From Corylus avellana (taxonomy: Eukaryota; Streptophyta; Magnoliopsida; Fagales; Betulaceae), in the NCBI RefSeq assembly GCF_901000735.1, contig NC_081544.1:9983608-10047607 (forward strand): a DNA stretch of 64,000 nucleotides, given 5' to 3'. The notes beneath the pieces were generated by a model. The model searched no databases, had not been told where the DNA came from, and saw nothing but the letters and a program-made list of their open reading frames with translations. Positions 1-11,817 of the stretch are shown in pieces. A program made the translations under genes and the position numbers. The stretch's first letter is position 1, and each line of letters begins with the position of its first letter.

Positions 1-185
1 CGCGGTTGGTTGTTCAAATGTGAGCAGCGTCGCCAGGCTGTAAGGTTCTTGAGGGTGACGTGGTGGTCTACAGGGGGAGGTAAAGGTATCGCAGCAGGAA
101 ATGATGCTGACCGGAAGCGTGTGGTAGAGTCTAGACTGGTTTTGAGGGTTTGAGGCAGCGGACATTGATTGTGACTCACCCCCAT
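1..185 (-). CDS. possible first exon of an unidentified protein, cut by the left window edge
   Basis: Reading the minus strand from an ATG at 185-183, the frame stays open for about 61 codons to the window edge. The predicted N-terminus is rich in Ser, Thr, Arg and Pro with few acidic residues (it begins MGVSHNQCPLPQTLKTSLDS), which is compatible with an organelle transit peptide. The stretch is clearly more GC-rich than the AT-rich DNA to its right, which would then be its 5' flank and promoter. A second minus-strand frame is also open here (ATG near 167-165), so the frame choice is uncertain. I do not recognise the family. It could instead be a 5' UTR or chance. The missing 3' part lies outside the window. 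Confidence 0.33.
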   Translation of the reverse strand, partial: MGVSHNQCPLPQTLKTSLDSTTRFRSASFPAAIPLPPPVDHHVTLKNLTAWRRCSHLNNQP

Positions 186-1806
186 GAGGACGTAGATGAT
201 ATTCAATGCTCTGACCCAAACTGATATTTCCCAATCCCCAAAATGCCACTCATCACTCATCCCTCTTTTAACATTTTCAAATTAGGTGGGTCCACTTCTC
301 TTCAATGAATGATCCTGACCGTCACTTCCTCTGCCTACTATGCTATGTAGCTTGGTTTAGGACAAGCAAGATTTTTTTTTTTTTTTTTTTCCAATATTTT
401 TGAAAATTTTCTACATGCTTGGTGTTTGAATAATTTAAACGTACGTTTAACGCTCTTCAAAAGTCTGTTGAAAAGTCAAAGTAATCGAAAGTGTTTTTAA
501 ATATTTAAAAAAATTAAAAATGATTAAAATGTACTTTTGACATAAATTTAATTTTTAAAAAATATTTTTTTGACTTAAAAGTTCTATTTCTTTAATATAA
601 TCTCAAACATACTATCTTAATCTCTTATTGAAGCATTTTTATCAGTCTCACTAAATTTTACTTATCAAAATAATCAAAAGTACAATTTTTTTATTTTAAC
701 TACTTACTTTTTTAAAACACCCTCACTATTTTACTTAGGATCAACTTTTACTATTTCATTTAAATATTATTTCTCAAATACTTCTTTATTTTTTTTGAAT
801 TTTTTCAAAAAATAAAGAATAAAAGATAAAATTTATATTATTCTTATTCTGAATGATTATAATAAGTATTATTCACTCATCATTTATTTTTAGTTAAAAT
901 AGTAAGAATAAAAAGTAAAGATTTTAGCCGCTTTCACCAAAATAACCAAAAATTAGTTTTGGCAAGGCTACAAAAGTGCTCTAAAGCTTGATGAATTTGG
1001 ATTTCTAATAATTTGTGTAGAATATTATGAAAAAAATTACATAAAATTTATGCGTAAATAAATTTTGAACCAGCCCTGGTTGTGTTTGGCAAAGGGCAAG
1101 ACCGTACTGGACCAAAAAACTTAAAAAATTCTTCTCAAAATTAATTCTAATATTCTTACTTTTTATATTATATTAATCATTTTTTATTATTATTCAAATA
1201 AAAAAATTATTATAATACAAATTTTTTTCACTTTTTTATATAAAATATTCTTACTTTTTTATCTCATATTAATCAAATTTATTACGATATCATTTCAATT
1301 CTTTTTTTTCCATTTCATTGCCAAATTACCAAAATTTAAGCATAGAAGGGAGGAGTAGGTTGGAATTAGATAAGGTATTTAGTGGTAGTAGGGTATAGGT
1401 GATTATAGTGGAAGGAGCATAATTGGAGAGATGGGGATGTTTAGGAAGGAAGGAGGAGGTTTGGTGAACAAATGACGATAAGCCAAAGGCCTAGGGGAGG
1501 CTAAAGCCTAAAAAGGTGTGAAGTTGGAGAGAAGTGTTTCAGTGGTTTAAGGATTATTATATTAATATAGTCACGCATGATGGAAACCAGTGGGATTTTA
1601 AAATTCACTTAAAACTGATTCCCTAGCCCTTCAAGCCCTCAAGCTATGTTCCCGAAACTCAACCTGTGAGCTACGGTGGGGCACCCCTCCCAGGCTTTTG
1701 TGACACTTACGTCATTTTAGCATTTTGTTTTTTATAGGATGGCATTCTCGTAAATAGAAGAAGAACAATGTAGCGCACCAGTCGAGGTTAGTGATTGTGG
1801 CCTTTT

Positions 1807-1837
<31 letters not shown>

Positions 1838-4340
1838 CTTTTTTTGTTTTTTTGTGCGGGAAGAGTCTAGAAATTGGGGAATTTTAATCCCCTTTTTTCT
1901 GTCGGGGGGTAATGTAATTCACAGGCTAGTGGGGAACGCGGGACGGTGCCGACTGTGTGAATTTTTTGCACGTGACTTCTTTATTTACCTATTTATTTAT
2001 AGACACAAATTTCTTTCAAATTAATTTAAAAAAATATTTTTTAATTCATTTAAAATATTATTAATTATTTATAAATATTTAAAATTCATATTAAATTTAG
2101 CCTAAATTAATAAAATATTATTAATAACATTAAAAATTTAATGTATTTTTTAAATATTTATAAACACTTTACACTATTTTTAATAAATTAAAAAAAAAAA
2201 ACTTTTTCAAACTAATTTAGAAAAAATTTCATCCATTTATTTATTTATTTCCGTTTCAAGGCTAAAGATAAAGGGTATGCACGTGTTTAACGTATTTTAT
2301 TTCTTACTTTTATGCTTCATGACTTTCGTGCCTAATTCTGTCTACCAATTCCTTTTTTTTTAAGAGCAATTTTATAAAAGAAAATGCTACGGGTTCTTAT
2401 GGTATTTTTTTTTTTTATATATATATTTTTTAAATTCTAATTGAATATTATTTTTAAAAAATTGGATTAAAACCTCGGAAGAAAATCTAATATTTTCCTT
2501 TTATAAAGTAGATTCTTTATCAATGTAATATAATTAAATTAGAGGAATATTAAGTGTTCTCTTAGTGTTTTTTTTTTATGTTCGTCCTCCTATTATATAA
2601 GAGTATACTAAATGGTATTTTTTTTTCAAACATAATCTTACTTTGCACTCAACACTTGACAACGATACGAGTGAATTTGGGAAGTAATATTAAAGTAGTA
2701 AATACTATGATAACATTTTAAGAAATAGTTCAATCAGCTGGTAATTATGCTTTATAAAGTAAAAATTACTAGTTCAAATGTCCTCTCTTTCAAGTATATT
2801 ACAATTATAACTTCAAATTACGAAAACTTGTGGTGTCAGTAACTCATGTTTTAGCCATTTTTAATTTCACTCTTACTATTAAGTTTTAGAGTTAAATTAA
2901 ACAATAAACATAAAATATCATTTACTCCCATAAAGTATATATAAAAATATAAATTTTTACTTCATTAAAAAAAAAAAAAAACCGAACAAATAGGTTAAAT
3001 TAAAGGAATTAAAATTTGGAAATTCAACATTGCAAAGTTTGTTAATTCAAAATTATAATAATTATTGTTACAAAAAAAAAAATTATAATAATTATAAAAT
3101 CCTCGACGGTTTGATTATGATTAATTGGAAGCCGTCATTCACGTGGTGGAAGGAAGGTGGAGCGTCGGCACGCACGGCGACAGGGGCTCGGGTCAAATCT
3201 GGCAATCGCCGTACGAGCCAGGAAGGAGACGAATCAGGAAACATACCTTTGAGCGTGATTCAAAAAGTTTCAAGTCCGTGCCTTTTGGATAACTCTCACA
3301 TTTGCAACGTGTCGATATCTGTGGGGACTGGGCGGCTGGCCCACCAAGGACACATGTGTACAGGAGCAATGTTTCCAAACACGCCCTTTTTCGTCATAAC
3401 CCTCCGACTGCTCATTATTTACCATATGTCGTTAATTTTTGTCCATTTCCTTTTGTTTGTATTTGCTCAGAAAAAATAAAATAAAATAACCTTTTTTTGT
3501 GTCCCAAATAAGTAAATTTATTATACATTATTTATTTTTAGCAAAATAAAATAAGAGAAATGTTATGGGTTAATATTTTTTTTATATTTAACTCATATTT
3601 TTTTTACAAATTAATTATTAGATTTATGGACCCCACATAAGTCAATGATAGATTCTACAAATCTAATGGTTGATCTATTGAATTTATAAGAGAATATGAG
3701 CAAAATATGAAAAACTTATTCACTCTTATAATTTCTCATAAAATAAAGTATAACTTAGATAAATAAGTAATCTTAGAGTAGTCTAAAAAGGTATATTTAG
3801 GAACATTTTATTTTATAAATATTTATGGAGTAATTCTAAAAGTCTGTATTATTTTGATTTAAAAATGACATGATTCTTAATTTGATCAAAATTCAATAAT
3901 TATCTATTACAAGCTTAATAATGATTTTAAAAAACACATTATTTTAGGAAAACTTGATCATCTCTAGTTCATTTGAATTAATCATCTCCAGTTTATTTTT
4001 TAGGGAACAAAAATACTCAAATACAATTAACTAAGTGTTCTCTCGTTCAAATAAATTGAAGAGGATTATTATTCTATTTTTATAGACGGACACAATGAAA
4101 ACTTTTAACATTACTAGTATTTATGAGTTATGACACAATTTTTTTTTTTTAATTAAAAAAAGAAAAAGAAAAAAGAAAGATAGTGAAAAGTTAGGATTGT
4201 GGAATAGTGGGACATTTAAGGAAGGTATGAGTGGGGCGGTTGGGAATATTGGTCATTAATTTGATTCTTAAAGTTAAAATAAAAATACACAAGTTTTATT
4301 TGGTTGACGGAGTTAAAAAAATCAAAGAGCAAAAAAACAA
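186..4340. other. AT-rich intergenic DNA with no supported gene
   Basis: This long stretch is dominated by A/T runs and poly-T tracts (for example around 370-390 and 1800-1845). Its short open frames have low-complexity translations. A GC-richer patch at about 3115-3420 has an open frame but no recognisable domain. One MITE-like foldback lies near 3.55-3.74 kb. I see no other feature. Confidence 0.6.
3554..3738. repeat. MITE-like foldback element
   Basis: The left end begins GAGAAATGTTATGGG and the right end, read on the other strand, begins TGAGAAATTATAAG. Both arms continue into T-rich and ATATT-rich sequence, so they can fold back on each other over roughly 35 imperfect bases. There is no coding capacity and no target duplication that I could define. 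Similar 'gagaaatgcta' type ends occur in other small foldbacks in this window. Confidence 0.35.
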
Positions 4341-4343
4341 AGC

Positions 4344-4735
4344 TTTTTGGTTGAGACGATCGTAAGAGACTATATGGGGCAGGTCTGTGCTGCTTCATGC
4401 CAAACAATGGGAGCCTTTGTGCTTTGGAATTTACTCGCGATTTGGGGATACAGAACATTCTTTTGGAATGGGACTCAAAGCAAGTGGTCCAAGCTATAAC
4501 AGCATCTGGATTACAGTGGTGCAGTTTTGGCCAAATAATTGAAGATATCGATGCTATTTTGCTGAGTTTTAGGAGATGGCAAGTGGAATATGTAAAATGA
4601 TGAGCGAATGAGGCAGCTCATGGATTGACAAGCGTAGCAAGAAATGCGGGTGTGTCTAGAATTTGGATGTAAGAGATTCTCAATAGTGTTCATAATATTG
4701 TAATTTTAGAGCAATCTACTCTTGTTGTTTAGAAC
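4344..4735 (+). pseudogene. RNase H-like (RVT_3) domain fragment of a plant LINE or retroelement-derived gene
   Basis: The translation shows a plant RVT_3 RNase H-like core: FTRDLGIQNILLEWDSKQVV, then FGQIIEDIDAILLSF and, after a break, ANEAAHGLTSVARNAG. In the family these correspond to the region of the catalytic Asp (WDSKQV; family 'E.D') and the conserved 'R.AN..AH.LA..A' helix. An upstream piece of the domain (IVRDYMGQVCAASCQT) lies in another frame, so there is a frameshift near 4400. Two adjacent TGA stops at about 4600-4605 replace what are usually Arg codons just before ANEAAH. The fragment stands alone with no RT or endonuclease nearby. It is a dead relic, probably a 5'-truncated LINE copy. 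Confidence 0.72.
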
Positions 4736-6170
4736 TTTGGCTCTAGATTTTTTTTTCCCTCGAGTTATTTGAATAAAATCAGATTTTGTTCAAATATATA
4801 TCACTCGAGAAGATCATGTCGGCAAAATCCGACTTTAATTTGAGAAAAAAGGCTATAGTGGGGGAAATGAAATACCTTTTAGAAAGAGCATTATTTTTCA
4901 AACAATATGAGAAAATATAGGTTAGATGTAAAGTTTTGGATTTGACATATTCAAATACATTTTTTATTTTGATTTATTTTACGATAACATTGACAAATTA
5001 GGGGAGAGGAGTTATTGTCTAGAGAGAAAAGGTGGAATTGTTATTCTTAATTTGTGGATTTGGAGCATTGTACTCCATATTTAATATGATTATTATCAAA
5101 GTATAATAATAAATATAATAACATTTTCAAATATTATTAATCTTAGTTTTATCTATTTTAAGAAGTCTAAAAAAAAAAGATCCTCATTTATTTAAAAAAT
5201 TGTATTTTTGTGAATAATGCTTCTCAAGTCCTTGGTCAAGTATGTCAAGCCCAGCTGGGTCTCTACTCTAGCCCCACCTTCAACCTCACACGACATGGAC
5301 TCCCTCAACAAATAATTATATGAAATCAAATTGACAAATTAGGATTCAAAGCAATTATTTGATCAAATTACTCGGGCCCAACAGACCCATATAAGATTTA
5401 TCAGTTTAAATAATTTTAGACTGTCTAATCTCCTGTTCAGGTAGATAAAATTATTTACATTACATACTTAAATTGCTAACCATTCGAACAAATTCAATCC
5501 CAAATTGACCGCTAAAAGGAAATGGTGTTTGAGAAAAGCAAAATCATGGGTCCAAGCAAGACTTATAACTCGAATTGTGACAAAATAAAGAAGAAAAGTT
5601 GCAAAAAGGATGTTGGGAAACGACAACATAATCCTTTGAAAATTATAATGCAAAGGATGGGAATCTAGCTATCTTCCAATTTGGTTGGTCATTTTTTGTT
5701 GGGTTTTTTCCTTTTTCTTTTCTTTTCAAAAGTAACAATTGAGGTGATTATGAGACGTATGATTTCCACGACAAATGCAATGCACGTTTGACTCATGTTA
5801 TAAATACAAGTTGGGACCATCCCCACAAGTGGCAACCAAAAGCCTATCACCAACTCCACCACACCGACTATTTAAATCAAACACTTGCCCAAAGTTACCC
5901 CATTTTACAGCTGTTTCTTGCAAGGCATCGAAAGTTTATTTGGAATTATTACGAGTGTGTTCTTTTGTGCTTGAGTTAAAAACATATTTTGATGGTAAAG
6001 TAAATGTAAAAATGGTTCATCTAATTGGAATAGTTAGCATTTTAACTTGTTTAGAAGAAAGAAAGAGGGTTAGCAAACAAGCCCTTTGGGGCTATTTGGC
6101 ATTGGGTAATTACTGTTTAGTAGCCTGAAACTATAACAATATTTGATTGACGTAGGAAAAAAGTAAGAAT
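4736..6170. other. intergenic DNA, no supported gene
   Basis: AT-rich sequence with only short open frames and no recognisable domain. The frame at 5775-6128 starts close to a TATAAATA-like motif near 5799, but its translation resembles no family that I know and there is no supporting splice or codon signal. Confidence 0.5.
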
Positions 6171-6550
6171 AAAGTTCACTTAACCCTCTCAAACTATCAC
6201 CACAATGACAATCTACTCACCAAACTATCAATTACGACAATTTACCATCCAAACTACCAAAACAATGACAATGTACCCCATAATACTAGCAAAATGATGA
6301 AATTACCCTTATATAATTTTTAATAAGACAAAAATACCCTGAAAATTTGAAACAAATAAAAATTTAGAATTTTTGTTTTTATTTTAGTAAGGGTAATTTT
6401 GTTTTTTGTTTTTTGTTTTTTGTTTTTGTTAAATTTAAATTTAGGGTATATTGTCATTGTTTTGGTAGTTTTGGGGTTAAATTGTTGCAATTGATAGTTT
6501 GGGAGTAGATTGTCATCGGGGTGGTAGTTTGAGGGGGTTAAGTGGACGTT
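6171..6550. mobile_element. foldback MITE with long terminal inverted repeats
   Basis: The left arm starts AAAGTTCACTTAACCCTCTC and the right arm, read on the opposite strand, starts AACGTCCACTTAACCCCCTC. The match continues for about 105 bases per arm, through motifs such as CAAACTATCA and ACCAAAACAATGACAAT, with scattered mismatches. The centre (about 6285-6440) is AT-rich and non-coding. The long arms and lack of ORFs fit a non-autonomous Mutator-like foldback. I could not define a clean target duplication beside the A-rich right flank. Confidence 0.75.
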
Positions 6551-9018
6551 ACCAAAAAAAAAAGAAAAAAAAAATTGTTTTGTGGTGATTCTTTTATTTG
6601 AATAGTAATAAAAATTTATTGATGTAATGTATAAATTAAAAATATTAGGAGTTGAATTTGAGATGGATAGTATGAAAACGTTTTTTTAAACCATTAGCAA
6701 TCACATGTACCTGCGTTTGAAGTCTACACTCTAAGCTCAGCCTCGCCTTGCCATCTTCATAATCCTAGTAGGCTAGTTAACTTGGCGTAATTACCTTCTG
6801 TTTCTTAATATTTTTCTCATCTTAAAATGAAAATATTAATAAACAACATAAACACAAAACATTATTTAAAGATAAAAACAATTATTACCTTTATTCCATA
6901 TATATATATTGTAAGTACTTTGTTTTTTTGGTTGTGTCTTAAGTTTGGCTTAGTTTCGATTTTTATCGCAAAAATTTAAGGAATTTTAATTTTAGTTTTG
7001 AAGTAATTATAGATGACAATATAATTATTTTTTTCATCTAAATCTGATATATGTTTTATTTAACTCTTTGAACGTTATTGTCTCAATCAATTTTCAGATC
7101 AAAAACCCTTGATTTGCTAAAAAGATATGTATAAAATTATTAAAATGTATGGGAGAACCAAATTTAATGTGCAAAAAATATAAGAGTAGATCAAAATTAT
7201 ATGACAAAGGGTGAAGATAAATAGCACGCCAGCAAATTTTTTTTTTTTTCTTTTGCATTAAAATATTAAAAAAAAAAAAAATTTTACCTGCTTAACACTG
7301 CGTGCTCTAAATCACCGCTCTATGACATAAGATTATTAATTGGATCATCTGACTTTGGAACAGTACTGGTGCCTCAATGATAAGGTGGTAGGGGAGGGTG
7401 TACCTTGAAAACCTTAAATTGATGAGTCCAATGAACACGAAACCCCCATACCCTACATTTCTTAGCTTCTGAGATAGAACAATAGGTTTAGGTGGTTGCG
7501 TGTGGGTGGAACTGAATAACAGGGGTAAGCTAGGTAGATATACTCTTTTTAAAATTATCAAAAAATATTAATGTCCCCTTAGGCCAGTTGAAAGACAAAA
7601 ATAATTCTAATTTTTTTAATAAAACAAAAATATTTCTATAAATTTGTAAAACTAAAACCTAATAACCAAAACTAATGAAAAAAAGAAATGAGAGAGATAC
7701 AGCGGAGTGGCATAGCATGGGGAGTGGCTCAAAAATCGTTTGGGGTTGGATCGGCCACTCCTTAAACTTATAAGGAGGAGATGGCCGAGCCATCTCCAAT
7801 TGTTATTTGGGGTGACTTAAACCATTTTTTAAATTGAAAAGATAATTAGGCTACCCCTAAAGTCGCCACTCTTAAAAAATCCTTGGGGGTGGCTGAGATA
7901 CCATCCCTAGGTGTTGTCCGTTGGGGGTGGTTTAATAACCCCTAGTTTGTTTGTTTTTTATTTTTTTATTTTATTAAGGGTATCTTTGTCATTATCAAGG
8001 ACATTGACCTTTTTGGTAGTTTAAGACATACAATTACATAATTGATAATTTGGAGAAAACATTAGTAATGTGATGGTAGTTTGAGAAAAAGAATTTGTAC
8101 TTTTCTCTTAATAATATGATTCCCTTGAGGAACATATATATTGTTGTGGGTCGTACATAATTAGAGGTGTATACACATTTTTTTGTTTTTTTTTTTGACA
8201 TGTTCCCGCAAGAGGGAAGAGGTGTGTACACACTAGTATATAGACTTGATCCTATAACTCAAATTTTCTCTTATTCATTAAATAATGAAAAGGACTGAAT
8301 TAATACGCGAACACGAATTGCCATTCGCAGCCACAACTAATCAGTCTAATCATACAAGAACATGACAGGAACCAAACCCTAATTAGAATCAAAATTGAAA
8401 ACCCATAGATGTGTGGGCTTAAGTTTCATTGGAGGTCAACGTCACTCCCCACCTATCTGCTGCACTAAAGAGGCAACTTATGATGATGATGACGACGACG
8501 ACTGTGCATGGTTAACTACAGGCTGGAGTTAGCCTGAGGCATGTATATATATATATATATATACATACATGCACCAATGGGGACGTCGGAGTCGACCAAG
8601 TTGGCATTGTTTTCCGTGTGCCGACAAAGCGTTTGGAGAAAGTTAGGAAGACGAAGATGTCGACTACTCCAAACAATCCAAATTTCCCTCCATCAAAGTG
8701 ATTGGGAAAGATAACCAAATCTATTCCCTCCGTGCAACTTTGGCGCTAAAGATTTGTTGTCACCAGCACATAAAGATCGATATTATTTAATATGTTTAAG
8801 GAAGAAAACAACAATCTCAATTTTCTTTTTCTTTTGAAAAAAATAAAAAGGTTATTTGTACAAGTTTGATCAAGGGAAAAAAAGATAAAGGAAGAAGAAA
8901 AAGACCTGCAAAAATAGAGAAATATTAATGCTAAATAAATACTCCCTCTTGTACTCCCATCTGCTTACTCTAACCAGATTTTCACTATTTCTTTTATTTT
9001 TAAAATCTATCTCTTTCG
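6551..9018. other. intergenic DNA with a decayed foldback repeat and a GC-rich core
   Basis: At about 7730-7940 a GC-rich stretch carries repeated GGGGTGGC / GCCACTCC-type motifs in both orientations. It is flanked on the right (about 7975-8105) by a TTTGGTAGTTTAAG...GTGATGGTAGTTTGAG sequence that resembles one arm of the 6.2-kb MITE. The matching left arm is not clear. The core composition recalls the GC-rich core of the foldback at 58.5 kb. No coding region is supported. Confidence 0.4.
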
Positions 9019-9156
9019 AGTAATGCTATATACCAACTTTTCATACAAAAAAGTAGATCGGGACTGCTCTAATCATAGTACTACTCTACTTTTTGTAAAG
9101 GAAAATCATTTCCGTCCGGATGAAATCTAGATGAAAAGTTGTTACATAGCATTACT
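9019..9156. mobile_element. small foldback MITE
   Basis: A short element with inverted ends: the left starts AGTAATGCTATATACCAACT and the right, reverse-complemented, starts AGTAATGCTATGTAACAACT. Both continue into TTTTCAT. It is about 138 bp, non-coding and imperfectly self-complementary. The family is not assigned. Confidence 0.65.
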
Positions 9157-11356
9157 TTTCTGTTTACTGAGAGTACTCACGTCTGGTTTAACAAAAGTTT
9201 TGATAAATTTTAGCTAAAAAATAACTTTTTATATTATCTACTTTTTCAAAATACTTACATCCGGTTCAGTATTTTAAATATTCACTTTCGCGTACATTTA
9301 CTGCTTCACATACATTTAGCTAGCAACATTGTTGATGTTGGACAAAGGATTTTTAAAGAAAAAGAAAGGAGGAAGGCAAAAATGAAAAGGGATGGAGAAA
9401 GAAGAGAAGAGAAAAAAAGGAAAGAATAAAATTTGTTTATACATCGTTTATGTCTACATAGGAATGTAATAGTATTCAATGACTATGAAAAAAAAAAAAA
9501 AAAACAATGGCAAACGCTAACCCTAACCGTAATTTACTAATTTTGGGTCAAACCCGTTATTCAAATACAAAATAACACTTTAACTATTCAAATTTAAATA
9601 CTAATAATTTCACTAATTAATAAAATTGGTGTTGAGACTAGCTTTAGATAAGAGCTATATATCCGAGGGAGAGGAGTGGTGATGAATCTGTTGGGCAAGT
9701 GATAGTTACATAGCATATGGGAAATCAATCATAAAATTAAAAAGTATCTTTGTCCATCTAAGAATATTTTTAGAAAATTATAATTTATTTTATTAAAATG
9801 TATGCTATTTACAACCTCTCATCTATTTTAGACTAAAGAAATAACATTTTACTAATAAAGATTTTTCTTTCTTTCTATAATTTGGGTTAGTAGTAATTTG
9901 GCTCCCATTATCCGAGAAAATCTTCAACTTGCTCACGGTTCAATTTTCTCTCTGATTTACCATCAGTGGTGATGATTTAGTAGCCTGAAGAAAATTTTCA
10001 AAGTGATTATACATGTACTAGAGTGAGAGTTTAACTCTCGAAATGAGAATCCTCAATCCTATTAGTATTAACTACATTAGGTCTCACTGATACTTTATGG
10101 GGCTGGATCAGGCTATGACATAGTCAGATTTGAGAGAGTGCCTGTAATTTTCCCCATTTAGGCCTCTTTTGTATGGCTCTCAATTGGTAGGTGCTACTAT
10201 ATATGGTTACTTCCAAATAGAATAGTTACAATTCTTCTATTTTCTTTTCTTTTCTTTTCTTTTTTCAGCTGGTTGGTTTGCAAATTTAATCTCTTTTATG
10301 GAATTAGACGGTCAATGGAAATTAGGGGCAACAAATGGAAACTTAAATTTTGCACTCTAGACATTCTCATAAGTGTGAATTGTTAAATAGCTTAAAATTG
10401 AGAAATCAATGTCATATTGAAGAGATAGATCATGGTAAAGATACTGAGATTAGCATGAATGATAATAGAACCCATACCTCTTGAAAAAGAATGTTTCCCA
10501 TCCTATAAGAAGGTAAAGGTGAGGCCAAGTTGAGCCAATTATTATGATATGTACCCCACCAACTTGCCAGTATTTTATCCCTCACAGAAGAATTCATGGG
10601 TGAAAAGTGAACTTGTATGTGAATGGGGGTGAATGACACAAAATGGGCCCAATGTCCCAAGATATTCTAATAAAATCAAAGTCAATGTTGGATCATAAAG
10701 GAAAATTATATTCAAGCCATATGAGACGTATTTGAATGCACTTAAAGAGACAGAGTAAATTATTTTGAGAAAATATATTCTAGTCCCATTTTTTTTTTTT
10801 TTTAAGTTTAGAAAAGTATTTTTAAAAAATTAAAAATTGAAAAGTCTTGTACTCAGATAAAAATTAAAAATTCAATTATCATTATAGAATCATACTCAAA
10901 TAAATCTAGCAACCACTACAGAGTTATACGAATTTGACGGTAGATATGGAGCTGCTAGACAAATCCGACCGTCACTGTATGGAGGCATTATGCAAATCTA
11001 ACCCACTAGACACATCTCTAGCTAATACTGGTTCATATATATATATATTTTCAAAGCCACAAAAATCTAGTACTAGCTTTTATTTTTATTTTTATTTTTT
11101 TCAAAATCACAAATATCTAACACTGGTTTCAATTTTTAATTTTTAAAAGTACTAGTTTTTAGGCTAATTACCAAACATGTTTTCAAGAGAACAAATAACA
11201 AAAATGAACATCTATTTTGTGTGTGTGTGTGTGTGTTTTTTTTTTTTTTTTAACAAAAAATATATTTTCCAAAACAAAAACTAAAAAGTTGTTTTATATA
11301 TGTGGAATTAATATATGAAAACTTGTTAGGATAGCTATTTGCTAATAATATTCTTC
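9157..11356. other. intergenic DNA, no supported gene
   Basis: AT-rich sequence containing a (GT)n microsatellite at about 11216-11236 followed by a poly-T tract. The minus-strand frame at 10430-10660 has no recognisable domain. I see nothing else here. Confidence 0.5.
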
Positions 11357-11604
11357 TTAGGAAAGAGTTTTTCTCTAAATTGGGTTGGAGAAACTTCTTC
11401 TAACTCAGTCTATAAAAATGACACATGTCATTTGAACATGTGAGATGCACATGTATATTTTTTAATATTATGGACAAAGTTAGAATAAATAATATTAAAA
11501 ACTCATGTGTATTTCACATGTTATTAAAAAAATGGATACATGTCATTTTTATAGATTGGGTTGAAAAAAGTTCCTCTAACCCAGTTTGAAGGAAAATCTG
11601 TCCT
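11357..11604. mobile_element. foldback MITE
   Basis: The left arm reads CTCTAAATTGGGTTGGAGAA and then TCTATAAAAATGACACATGT. The right arm on the opposite strand reads TTCAAACTGGGTTAGAGGAA and then TCTATAAAAATGACATGT. The arms match over about 65 bases with few mismatches. The interior has a second inverted pair around CACATGT/ACATGTG. No ORF is present. Confidence 0.7.
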
Positions 11605-11772
11605 TCTAATAACTACAATTTTTTTTTTTTTTTAAGCAACTACTATTTAATGGTGGATAAAGATGTTCAATATTAGATAATTTACTTTCTTTATTGATGA
11701 ATAAACATATTTATTTACTAAATTATTTACTGCTCCATACACGTGCAACTATTTTCAGTAAGTGTGATTCTG

Positions 11773-11776
<4 letters not shown>

Positions 11777-11815
<39 letters not shown>
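11777..11815. repeat. (AT)n microsatellite
   Basis: An uninterrupted alternating AT tract of about 38 bases lies in intergenic DNA. It is probably length-polymorphic. Confidence 0.9.

Positions 11816-11817
<2 letters not shown>

Noticed and set aside
1791..2024. Plus-strand open frame of 77 codons
   Set aside because: Its first half is a translated poly-T tract (Phe/Leu/Ser run) and the rest has no domain or codon signal.
3030..3479. Plus-strand open frame of 149 codons in a GC-richer patch
   Set aside because: The start is AT-rich Asn/Tyr/Lys repeats, the middle has no recognisable motif and overlapping frames are equally open. It is more likely non-coding.
5775..6128. Open frame with an upstream TATAAATA-like motif
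   Set aside because: No domain, no splice support, and two overlapping frames are open. The motif is common in AT-rich DNA.
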